Shown here in pieces: positions 37,061 to 47,200 of a stretch of 64,000 bases of DNA. The stretch comes from Formicarius rufipectus (Eukaryota; Chordata; Aves; Passeriformes; Formicariidae), in assembly GCA_013399695.1 (NCBI GenBank), contig VXAU01003506.1, positions 208,660-272,659 on the forward strand, written 5' to 3'. The translations under genes were made by a program, and so were the position numbers. Position 1 is the first letter of the stretch; each line of letters starts with the position of its first letter. The notes under the pieces were generated by a model that worked only from the letters and a program-made list of their open reading frames with translations, did no database searches and had not been told where the DNA came from.

Positions 37061-37640
37061 TGGTAACTCCCCTCCAGGGAGGCATTAACATCTTCACACC
37101 CAGCCTGAGGGGTCAGGTCTGCTAATGGGCCATTAGGCACCGGCAAAAAACGCAGCTACAACAACCTAGACCATCAAAGTTTCCAAAAGTATCCCATGAC
37201 TCACAGAACTAAACCAGCCATTGCGGAGCTGCCTGCCATGAGGGGAGGTATTGAGCATTCCCACCTGAACCTGAGTATATATAATCTTTGGGTTTGGGGC
37301 CTTCTGGCACCACTTGTTGGATCCAGAGAAGGACCAGAGCCTCAACAGGACTGCAACTGCCACTCTCAACAAGACTGCGACCATCATCTTCACCAACATG
37401 TTTTCCTTTCCTTTTACTTTGCACTCAGGGGGACCACATGGCACTTAGCACAGGGGCTAACGAACACCATTCTGTTCATGCCCCAGGGTACCGGGTTATA
37501 CATCTAGTTTTTGAGGGTTAAAACCAATTTTTCTCTGTATCATTGTATTTCTTGTAATCTTTCCAGTGAATTGTAGTTCTGACTTAAAATATTTCTTGAT
37601 TTGGGTTCATTTCTCCCGCCGGTTTATGATTAAACTAGCA
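37061..37640 (+). mobile_element. Solo LTR of an avian endogenous retrovirus
   Basis: The segment starts TGGTAACTCCC and ends ...AAACTAGCA, giving the usual TG...CA boundary. Inside are a TATA box (TATATATAA, 37276-37284) and the downstream words GGGTACCGGG, GTTAAAACCAATTTT, TGTATTTCTTGTAAT, AATTGTAGTTCTGACTTAAA, and TTGATTTGGGTTCATTTCTC before CCGCCGGTTT. I recognise this R/U5-like tail from avian endogenous retrovirus LTRs. The 580-base length is normal. No primer-binding site or coding region follows on either side, so it is a solo LTR left by recombination. I cannot see a convincing target-site duplication, so the ends may be off by a few bases. Open frames on both strands within it (37196-37521) are not genes. 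Confidence 0.8.
37276..37284 (+). promoter_or_regulatory. LTR TATA box
   Basis: TATATATAA follows CACCTGAACCTGAG, the position of the U3 promoter in this LTR type. Transcription would run rightwards. Confidence 0.55.
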
Positions 37641-38482
37641 AAGATGGACATCTCAAAGATACTCTTTTCATGCAGTTGTTGGAAACAGCTGGACAAGGAG
37701 GTGAGAGATCCAAAGAATAAGAAGATGTTTACATATGAGTTTAACCACATCTTCAGTAGACAACAGAAAAGCTGCAGGGGACAGGTTGTAAAGAGTCGGA
37801 ACAATCCACCATTCTGCCCTATTCATTTCTGCTTCCAGCACAAAAATGATCTGCTTCTTTCAGACTCCTCTGAGTCTACTCTATCAGTGGTATTATCTGC
37901 AGCCTCAACCCTGCAAGGATCTGGGCTCCTCTGCCACTGGCTGAAAGGTTTCATTCTTGCACAGGTTGCACTTAACATTTTATTCCCAAAAGAGTGAAAA
38001 CAGAATTCCGTATTTTTAAAAGTCAGTATTTTTTTCCTGTGGTTTTGCTGGATCAAAAGATTTGATTCACCATGACTTAACAGATAGCTTTGGTCATCTG
38101 ATATAAACCTATTTTATGAAGGAAGGGTTATCTCTGAAAGAAATTGTCTGTAGTAGGCAAATTTAAGCTTGTGCTTAAGAGCAGTAATTAACATTTGAAA
38201 CAATGACAACTCTCATTAATATAGTCATGAAACAACCCAGGGAGATCAACAGCACTATTTGTTGTGAACAACTGCTCCTTTTGAGAAATCCTAGCCCTCA
38301 ACACCTCACAAAACTACAACATTCCAAATGTGCCCAAGAAATAGTAAATATCCTTATTTTTCAGGTTCATTTCTCAGGGTTTCTCAGTTAAGTGCAACTA
38401 TTATTAACCATGTGTTGACATTTAGCCTAAGAAAATTATATTTCCTTAAATGAAAACTGCAAAATGAAGATGAATAGCCACT
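37641..38482. other. Unique non-coding DNA downstream of the LTR
   Basis: The 143-codon + frame 37566-37997 starts inside the LTR and has no retroviral or other family features. Nothing else recognised. Confidence 0.5.
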
Positions 38483-38549
38483 GGTTTTTTTGGCTGTGTT
38501 TTTTTTTTGTTTTGTTTTTTGTTTTTTTTGGTTGGTTGGTTTTGTTTCA
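38483..38549 (-). repeat. T/G-rich low-complexity tract beside the gap
   Basis: T-runs with GTTTT and GGTT units, the complement of the A/C tracts. It directly precedes an assembly gap and is a likely cause of it. Confidence 0.85.
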
Positions 38550-38573
38550 TTTTTTAAATCAGAGATTCCCCCC
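38548..38573 (+). repeat. Left copy of gap-flanking duplication
   Basis: CATTTTTTAAATCAG followed by AGATT and a C-run. The same words restart at 38603 on the other side of the unknown bases. Confidence 0.85.
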
Positions 38574-38602
38574 NNNNNNNNNNNNNNNNNNNNNNNNNNN
38601 NN
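38574..38602. other. Assembly gap (29 N)
   Basis: Twenty-nine undetermined bases. The flanks repeat each other, so the true gap may be zero or negative in length. Confidence 0.95.
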
Positions 38603-38632
38603 CATTTTTTAAATCAGAATCCCCCCCCCCCC
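38603..38632 (+). repeat. Right copy of gap-flanking duplication with C-run
   Basis: CATTTTTTAAATCAG then AAT and twelve C. It repeats the sequence ending at 38573 with small differences. Confidence 0.85.
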
Positions 38633-38737
38633 AGATATGTTTTAGAAAGGCAGAGTAACAGCACTGCAGAGACATTATTCAGTGTCACTAGTGAAAATTC
38701 CTCCTGAAAATATTTAGATATTATACCTCCTGCCCAG

Positions 38738-38866
38738 GAAGCCCCAGTTACAGTATATTATGTGTTTCTAAATCCATCAAAATCTTATGCACCTGTTCCA
38801 GCCAATGTAAATGCTACAGAAGGAGGTCTGAGTACACCTGCAGCAATTGAAGCATCAAAAGTTCAA
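38738..38866 (+). CDS. Possible coding exon, unrecognised (43 codons)
   Basis: An acceptor-like tract (TATACCTCCTGCCCAG) is followed by 129 bases that are open in one frame only, and then by a donor (CAA/GTAAGAAC). The frame begins at a codon boundary, ends at one, and is closed by a stop 6 bases after the donor. The predicted peptide is plausible, reading EAPVTVYYVFLNPSKSYAPV then PANVNATEGGLSTP and AAIEASKVQ. Its codons have many G in first position and A/T in third, a coding-like bias. The peptide contains an N-A-T glycosylation-type sequon. I do not recognise the protein. A chance frame is quite possible, since 50-codon open stretches are common in this window. Confidence 0.22.
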
Positions 38867-41024
38867 GTAAGAACTTGAGTAGTCATGCTGCTTGGAGGCT
38901 TTTCTGCTCATAATTTAAGAAGGATTAAAATGTAATGGGCTGTTGCTCTCAAAACTCAAGCATAGAAATACATATCTACATTCTTCCACTGTAATGAGAA
39001 CTGTAGAGTTGATGAAAGGAATTCCAGCATGCCCTCACTGAAAATGTCTGGTTAAGCATATATCTAAAAGTTTTCCTGTATAGTGGTCACAGTGCATAAA
39101 GCTGCCCAAGTGGAGAATATTGGGATCAGGATTTTTTTGATTCAATAGCCTCATTTGCCATAAATGTAACTGCACTTGTGATTCCCCAGAGGTAGCTGCA
39201 TTTCAGAGAGGCATCCGTGATTTCTACATACAAACATACTTGTCAAATGCATCAACTAAACTGCATCGCTGCCGTAGCTCAGCTATCATTGTTACTTTCT
39301 ATTCTGATTGTGGGCGAGGACCATATGGAGCATGTGCATATGGACAATGCTGCCTTCTAGTTTGCAGCTACCATTCTTCGTGCAGAGCAAAGGGACAGAT
39401 CCTGATTGATTTTAAGCTCTTCTAAGTATTCGTACGAAACATTACTACCTCAAGTCTAACATTTTAAAACTTAAAAGCTTTAAATTAAGCCATTAAATCC
39501 ATACTTACTCAGCGCATAAATGTCCTGAACAGCTCTTAAATCAAATCTTATCCAGATCAAATCAATCATTTTAGGACATTTTTTTTAAAGTCTCAGCAAG
39601 TGACTTTGCAGGGAATCCTGTGGAGTCACTGAGTTTGAATCGTCATTGGAAAACCTGCTCTCAAAAGCTGCCAGGTTTAAGGGCAATCCCACCTCAGCGA
39701 GCCTAGGATAAACAGTGGTGTTGTGTCCCTGCTGCAGAGCCACTCTATGCCAGACAGTAGAGCACTCCTTGGGTACCCTATGCAACCCTCATTCCTGCCA
39801 GATAGAGAATCTCTACTACTTTTCAGTGAACTTCCTAAAGAATGAAGGAGTTAGGACTTCTTCCTCTTTCTGCCCTAAACATCACACTCAGAGCCTGACA
39901 GTGTTTCACAGTGGTACAAGAATGAATTGGTGCATATTCCTGTCAAGAGCTGCATTAAGTAACAGCAAAAAATTAACAGATACCACAAACTGATCAAAAA
40001 TGTCTCATTGTCTCTTCTTTGCTAGTAAAAAACAAGGTTTGGAGGGAAAACGAGGAGAGGAATAATGAAGTAGGTACAATAACTGCAGAAATCATCAGAC
40101 AAAGGAGAAACAGCAAGGAATTCTTCAGACTTCATAATAAACGAAACAATGAATTGTGAATCATGTTAGAAAAGACAAAAAATAGACTTTGCATGTTGAA
40201 GTAAAAAATCTGAATCACTCACTCATTTACCCCAATCTATGTTTATCTCCCCTAAGGTCTCAGGTTGGCCTCTTGCACCTTGCTACCTCTGTTCTCCTTC
40301 TCTGCCTCTTTGGCAGACATGACACGTTGACCCCAATTAAGGTATGTCTAGTTAACAGAGAAGCCCACACTCACCACTGCAAACATCCCCAACTGTGTTC
40401 CCTCTGATGAAGGTGTTCAGAGGGTTACTGAGAGAGTAGGAGTGGCATCAGTGCAGCCAGATTTCCACCTAGAAACGAACAGTTCTAGAAATACTACACA
40501 TGCTGCAAAATAAAAGGTGTGTTAATACACAGAATAGCATCACCTGAATAAAAGAAAAAAAAGGAAAAATAGTCTCCAAACCACTGCAACACTTCCTGAA
40601 CTTGAGCAAGGTAAGTATGGTCAGGACACAAGAGACCCACAAATCTAGCCCTGCTCTTCCACATTATGACTAATGTTGGACTACTCAGACAGTCCCAACA
40701 CCAGACCAACACACAAAGGACAGCAGTCTGATAGCTATTCACTAAAGTGCCAATCAGCTTAACTGCAAGACACATCCAAAGCACCTGGTCTGTGTCACCA
40801 TTGTCCAAAATACTGTGTTTGTAAAGACTTGGTAGTACCTGTGTGAGAGTTATACATTTCTACCCAGGAAATCTTGGCAATACCAGACAGTGTACTTTTT
40901 GGGCACTGCAGCATAAATATCAGAAGCACATTTTTATGGAATTCCAAAGACTGACCAACATCATTGTGAAAATGTAGCATGATAGCTTTCCTGCTGTGAC
41001 TTTGAGCTCCTTTCTGAAGCAAGA
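38867..41024. other. Unique non-coding DNA
   Basis: Frames of 104 codons or less. A very strong donor sequence (GCAAG/GTAAGTATGG) lies at about 40610, preceded by a short open stretch but a poor acceptor. No other feature seen. Confidence 0.5.
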
Positions 41025-41219
41025 TCACAGAATCATAGAATGGTTTGGGTTGGAAGTGACCTCTAAAGATCATCTAGTCCAACCCCCTTGCAATGAGCAG
41101 GCACCTCTTCGACTAATCAAGTTCCTCAGAGCCTCATCCCACCTGGCCTTGAACACTTCCATGTACAGGGCATCTACCACCTCTTTTGGCAACCTGTTCC
41201 TGTGCCTTACCACTCCTCA

Positions 41220-41459
41220 TTATAAAAAAAATTCCTTCTTTATTTCTAGCCTTAATCTACCCTCTTTCAGTTTAAAGCCACTACCCCTTGTCCTGTCACC
41301 ACACGTCCTTGTAAAAAGTTTGCCAGCTTCCTTGTAGGTTCCCTTAAGGTACTGGAAGGCTGCTGTAACATCTCCCTGGAGCCTTCTCTCCTCCAGGCTG
41401 AACAGTGTCAACTCTCTCCACCTTTCCTCGTACGAGAGGTGTTCCAGCACTCTGATCAT
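41220..41459 (-). pseudogene. Decayed CR1 ORF2 C-terminus, second piece
   Basis: The minus frame reads MIRVLEHLSYEERWRELTLF, then SLEERRLQGDVTAAFQYLKG. This is the conserved end of the CR1 ORF2 product just after the reverse-transcriptase domain (Y-E-E-R and L-F-S-L-E-x-R-R-L motifs). It is in a different frame from the piece at 41503-41787, so at least one indel separates them. There is no catalytic region; it is non-functional. Confidence 0.85.
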
Positions 41460-41502
41460 TTTTGTGGCCCTCCTTTGGACTCAATATGTGTCAATGTCAT
41501 TC

Positions 41503-41787
41503 TTATGTTGGGGGTCCCAGAGCTGAGAGAGGTCTCATGAGGGCAGAGTAGAGGGGCAGAATCCTTGCCCTGCTGGCCACGCTACTTTTGATGCAGCCTG
41601 GGGTACAATTGGCTTTCTGGGTTGCTAACCCACATTGTTGACTCATGTCCAGGTTTTCAACCCCCAGCACCTCTAAGTCCTTCTCAGTAGGGCTGTTCTC
41701 AATCCCTTCATTCCCCATCCTGTATTGACACCGAGGGTTGCATCCAGCCAGGTACAGGACCTTGTACTTGACCTTGTTGAACCTCAT
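41503..41787 (-). pseudogene. Decayed CR1 ORF2, post-catalytic part
   Basis: The minus frame begins MRFNKVKYKVLYLAGCNPRC and continues with ENSPTEKDLEVLGVENLDMS and QQCGLATQKANCTPGCIKSS. This matches the downstream part of CR1 ORF2 (the M-x-F-N-x-x-K-C-x-V-L-x-L start and the E-K-D-L-G-V and D-M-S-Q-Q motifs). The end of the frame (after residue 80) has shifted away from the expected sequence. The FADD catalytic motif lies upstream of the truncation and is absent. Dead copy. Confidence 0.88.
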
Positions 41788-41846
41788 GAGGTTCCCATGG
41801 GCCCACTTCTCAAGCTTGTCTATGTCCCTCTGTAGGACATCCCAGT

Positions 41847-44176
41847 GTGTAAAGATTCATAAATCCACTCTGTTAGCCTCTTCCAGCAAGGCTTGTGGCA
41901 CCAATACTCACCTACTGCAATGGGCCTACAACCACTGAAGGCATGATAATCTCTGGCAGCTCCTGAAGCTCACCCTCTCTGCTCCCTATGGTTGTTAGGC
42001 CATCTGAAGGAATGGGGATCAGGAGCATGAAAGGGCAGCTCTGCATGGAAATTACTGCTATCCCTGCTAAGCATCTGTACTTGCACAATCACATGGACTC
42101 CCTGCCTTCCTGCACTTTTTTCTTCCTTTTTCATATCTGTCAGCTAAAGCAAAGATCCAAATGCAAAATGTAGCACTTGGGAAAATTATGTGGGTTTGTG
42201 GTACTCCCTGGAGGGCTCTGGATCTGTGAAGCAATGAATGGATTATAATGAGTCATAAATATAGTACTTTCATCAGTGACAGGATCCTATTCTGCTATTC
42301 ACATAATGTAAAGGCAAACTGCCCATTTTCTCCAGACCAGTAATCTGAACTCTCAAAGAGGGAAAGAAAAATAAAGAGAAAGCATCTCTAGGCACAAATT
42401 AAGCAGCTAAATATGCAAGACAACATATTTAGAAGCAGATTTGGGAACTTTGAATATGAAAAATAGGTGCAATTGTCTTTTAATTATTTCAAAATATAAT
42501 TCCAGAACACAAGCACCATATTCAGGAGAGGAAATGAGGATGCAGTTGTACTTATGAACACTTTTCAATTTTGTGACCCCTTGGAATCTCTTTTGCTGTA
42601 AGGCACATCCTCAAACACTACTGCAGGTTTTACAAATTGGAGTTATTTACAAAAATCACTGTCCATCCAGAAGAGGTGAGCATTTCTTCCTCCATATGAG
42701 TTCGCATTACACTATACTGTCTTGGCTTACCTGCTCAGCCACAACACTCCCAACTGCCTCCTTTACTGTTTCTGCCAATAATATCAGCTTCTATTACTTT
42801 GACAGCATGCTTCACGTAGAGATCTTTTGTATCCAAGATGGTAAGTAACCATTTTCCAGGCTGTCTGTTGCACTCTGGATCTGTGAAAAACTGTCACTCA
42901 TCCTTTTTTAAAGCAGCATTTGGATAAACCAGATGGACTCTTCCTTTTCTGAAATCACACACACTGAGTGGATCCACTGCACATACGAAGTTTACACGGG
43001 TTAATTTGAATGGCAGCAGACAGATTGTTGATTTCCAGTAATTACAAGGACCGTTTTCCTGGATTTTTCTGCTTAAAAGAGGTACACAGTTTTCATATTT
43101 CAGGCTGGAAAAACTCCTGCCATGATTGCCTTCATTGCAAACTGATCCTAATGATAACCCCCTCAATGTCCCTGCACCACACTGATGTCAAAAGCAAATA
43201 AAGGACAGGACATCACCTGCCTGCATGTCACTCCACTTGCAAACTATTGTTTGCAACAGTTCCCCAAAAAAGCTGCAGAACTTCTCCACTGCCTAGACCA
43301 CACACAGATAGCAGGCATTTCAAATACAAGCACAAAAACCTTCTGAATCAGTTCAATGCCTGCATAAGAGGGACATAGCACAGGTATTTAGTGATGTTGA
43401 TGGAAGAGGGTGTAAGTAAAGACACACAAATGACAGCAAAGACAACTTTCCTGAGCTTTGGAAAGTTCAGTACTATAGCATGCACCTATGGAGACTTTTG
43501 TATTAAAATAAGAACAAAGGATGTCGGACAAGCATATATATTGAATTGGTGTGGTTTGTCTGCACTCTAAGAGCACTAATAAGCACACAGCTCAAGCAGA
43601 GTGCTGAGCAGAGTTGTGAATGCCAACACATTTCCAAGGCTGAGAAAAAAAGATTCCTTCTTGATGTTCCTCCCAGCTGTTGCTAAGAAGTTTTGCTGTT
43701 TTTTTTCCCTTGCATTTGCCAAGAGACCTTTCTGAAAAATTTGCATATGGATATTACCCACTTAAAATGGAAGAGAAATCATGGCTCAAGTGACATGCTT
43801 CTCTGGTACTGACATGACTAAAGAAAGAAAGTGTCATCAATGAAAAGAAGTAGCTGAGGTTTTCCAAAGTAGGTGGGTACAGTTACTTGTTTTCTCTTTA
43901 ATGGAGACTGCTCAAAGCAGTGTTGAAAATCAGGCATATAACTTGTTAAAGCATCGCTGAAAGTCCCAGCCCATATGGAAAGTAAAAGCAGTTTTCCAGA
44001 AGCAGTTCTCCATGATTTGCAGCCATCAGTGGTTCCCACTACTGTAACTAACTCCACATGTGGGCAGTCCCATTGACTCCAAGAGAACTCTCATAGCTTG
44101 AAGTTAACAATAATTATGCAGATCTTACAGAGCATTTGCTTTCTTTCCATCTCAGAGAGATACTATTAAAAGGGCA
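41847..44176. other. Unique non-coding DNA
   Basis: Contains an ambiguous splice-bounded stretch at 42739-42840 that looks coding on both strands (see findings). Other frames are 94 codons or less and unrecognised. No repeats seen. Confidence 0.5.
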
Positions 44177-44255
44177 ATACTTTTATTCCCATTGTACAGA
44201 TGAGGAAATTAAGGTGACAGGATTGGGCCAACCTGAATGGCAGAGACAGGATAAA
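44177..44255 (-). mobile_element. MIR SINE fragment
   Basis: ACTTTTATTCCCATTGTACA, then GATGAGGAAATTAAGGTGAC and AACCTGAATGGCAGAGACAGG. This is the reverse complement of the MIR core (CTCAGTTTCCTCATCTGTAA, AATGGGGATAATA), with the GGCAGAGCCGGGATT part of the 5' half at the right. The match is clear by eye at the GATGAGGAAA word. Confidence 0.65.
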
Positions 44256-47200
44256 TATCATAACGAATAAAGGTTACTGGTTATTACCCTTCTTGTAAAG
44301 TGCTTAATTACTAAAGTCTCATAAGAAAACATATGAAACAGAACCCATTTCCCTGTTCTCCCTCTTTCCTGAGTACTGATTCCAGCTAATCATCATTCAT
44401 CCTTTGTGCCATCATATGAAAGTTAACTACAGAGAGAATAAAAAGAGTATTTATACAGCTAAGGAAGGATTTACATAGCTGTCTCCTTAGGAGCTTTTAC
44501 CACATACTGGATCAAAAATCAGTTTTTTAAAAATTGTCTAAATAAATACATATTTGCCTTATAGACTGTAATAGATCATTCTGAGCCCTGATGGTGCAGT
44601 GAGTAAACAAACTTCATTCTCAGATATTACGCCAGGAAGTTCTGACTCATCCACAAGTACACAGGACCACTCACCTAAGCCACCAGTGGAGTCCCCACTG
44701 CGCAGACTTTGATTCTCATCCCAAATCAACCACATCTTATGACAATCTCAGAGTTAACTGGAACACCCTGCAAGTTGCTATGCCTTTCCCAGCCCTTGGC
44801 AAGCCAAATTTCAAATGCTGGTTTTCACTTTAAATAACTGGTGTGGACTGCATCTGTAGCACTGTAACACACAGCTTGCTCCCTACTTCAGGTACTCTTA
44901 TCTGGGACAACTAGGCACCTAATGAGCCTTTTTATCAGCAGCAGAGCATTCTTGCTGCCTGCCCTACAAGTTTGTCTGATCCTTAGAATCAAACTTTCTG
45001 CAGCAAAAGGGCTATATTAATCTTAAATCTAGCTCATTTTTCACTTCCACATGACAATAGTTAATGTTAAAAATTATGTTGTTTCAGACCTTCATGCTTC
45101 TGGGCACTGAGAACAGAGTAGGCAGAGCTGTGAATATGTAATCTTGGCATGACTTTTGCTTTCCATTTCCTTTACTGGCCACTAGTGGGATATTACAACA
45201 AATATATTTCTGGCAGAACCAATTCCATAAGAGATTTCTATCTCCTTTTGCTTAATTACTTTTTGGCTTGGACTTTGTGCTGATTATCTCTAAATTAATT
45301 GTAAGAAGAGGGGAAGATTTCTTTGGGTCTTTTGGTCTCAGAAACACTGAAAATACTTCATTTAATTCTGCCTTCTGCAAACACGCAGAGTGTACATGAG
45401 ACAATTTATGAAAGTTACCCACAAAATTCTTAGTTTTTTGATGTCTCATAAGTGTCCATATCCTCACTCTTCTCTCATTTTCATGCCAGAGTAGAGATTT
45501 TTTGTTGCTTTAATCAAAGGACTGGCTTTTTTTAAAAGCCCTTATCAGGTATGAATCCTGAATTGGAGAGAGAATAGCCCATGTTCACCTTCTGCTGGTT
45601 CAGGTCCCAACATGATATTCATTACTCTGCAGTAATACTTGTCAGCGTTTTTAATTCATGTAACCCAGCTTTTGGGTTTTGACTGCATTACTCATGACCC
45701 TAGGCTGCTCCATACACCAATTCCCCTGTGACTTTAACTTAGAACAAAAAAACACTTTCAACTTCTAGCCTTTTGCTTGCCTGGGGTAGAAAAAGTGTCT
45801 CTTGCTGTTGGTTTGTGCTGTTCAATAGCTTTTTCCATAGACAAGTTCCTTACACCTGAAAGCCCCCAGTGCTCCACAACTACCTGTTGGTAAACACTGC
45901 TGGCAGAGAACTTGGCACATAACTTCATGCATCCGTGTAATGTCTGTTTAGAAATGACAAAGAAAATTGATTTAGCTATTAGGACAGCCAGAGCATTCCT
46001 TGTCCTCTTTCTGTAGTCTTTTGACTACAGATGGTGCTGGAAAACTCAAATGAAGGGCTCATGAAATCTGAAATAGGAGGCATGTATTTAAATTTACAGC
46101 AAGAAATGCAAACACCAAATACAAATAAAAAAGGTTTCCCAGAGGCCCCTTCTCTTTTGTTGCCCAGTGAGTATTTTCTAACTAAAATGTTGATTTTAGT
46201 ATTGTATCTGTGTGATAAAATAAACCTTACACAAATTGCTACAGAAAGTCTGTGGAAATGTACATTTAGGTCACATGCAGTTACAAAACTGGTGTTTGGG
46301 GAACCATCTCATAAAAATGTAGTTTGCACCCTGGGGACTTAGTTTATAGGGGAATCCAAGCAGTATTTTATCTGATTAGAATAAAGTTCCTACCATGATT
46401 TCTAAGCTTACTATGTTGGCTTTGGTATCTCTGACTACACATTTTTCACTTCCTGCACTAAGTACTGTTTAGAAAGACATAATAAGCTATGAGATTACAA
46501 CATTTTACAGACACTAGAAATCTTTTATACAAGAAAATATACAAGGGGTAATCTGGAAAACAAAAAATATTCTAAAAAATCTTACAAATTTATTTCATGA
46601 AATATTCTTTCACATTTTACCACATATTTTCCCCAACTGATGACTAATTTCACTTATCAAGTATTATCTTTCTCCCTCAGGAATGACTTTTCTTTTCTAC
46701 TTTTTTCCCTAAAGGCATAACATTTATCCTGAATCATCTTCTGTGAAATGTGATTTTAGATCAACAAAATTCCTCTCTTATGGGAATCTCAGTACTTCTG
46801 AATCAAAACACTCTTCATGTTAGAGAGGCCTTTAATTCATCATTCTACTGGAATGTAGGAAAGGATTAACAGCCTTAGTCACAGGCATGGAGTCCAGTCT
46901 GGCTAAGAGGCATGGGCACAGCCATTCAGCCAGACACAAGTCATGGCTTCAACTCCACAGGATTTCTGGTAACTGACAAAGCACATGCAGGACTTTGATA
47001 TCAGCCAGTCACAATTCAAAATTCAAGAGGAAATTTAAAAGCAACATTGTGTGCCTTACTTAAAGCAATGTATTCTGTCACCTTGTGCATACAGTAGTTC
47101 TTTCTTCAACCTAAATCCTTTATAACAATCTGAAAGGGGAAGTTGAAGGGCAGAGTGCTTTGGGAAATATGGGTACATAAAACATGGTAAGATGCATCAG

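Larger units (their letters stand above)
41025..41846 (-). mobile_element. CR1 LINE fragment, 5'-truncated
   Basis: The element is inserted in minus orientation. At its left end CACAGAATCATAGAATGG is the reverse complement of the terminal octamers, followed by GGTTTGGGTTGGAAGTGACC and AAAGATCATCTAGTCCAACC, the standard CR1 3' UTR. It runs rightward through the 3' end of ORF2 and stops at about 41846 (CCCTCTGTAGGACATCCC). This 5' truncation is typical of CR1 target-primed insertion. It is the largest transposon copy in the window. Confidence 0.93.

Noticed and set aside
37196..37521. Several frames of 71-103 codons on both strands
   Set aside because: They lie inside a solo LTR and match no retroviral protein.
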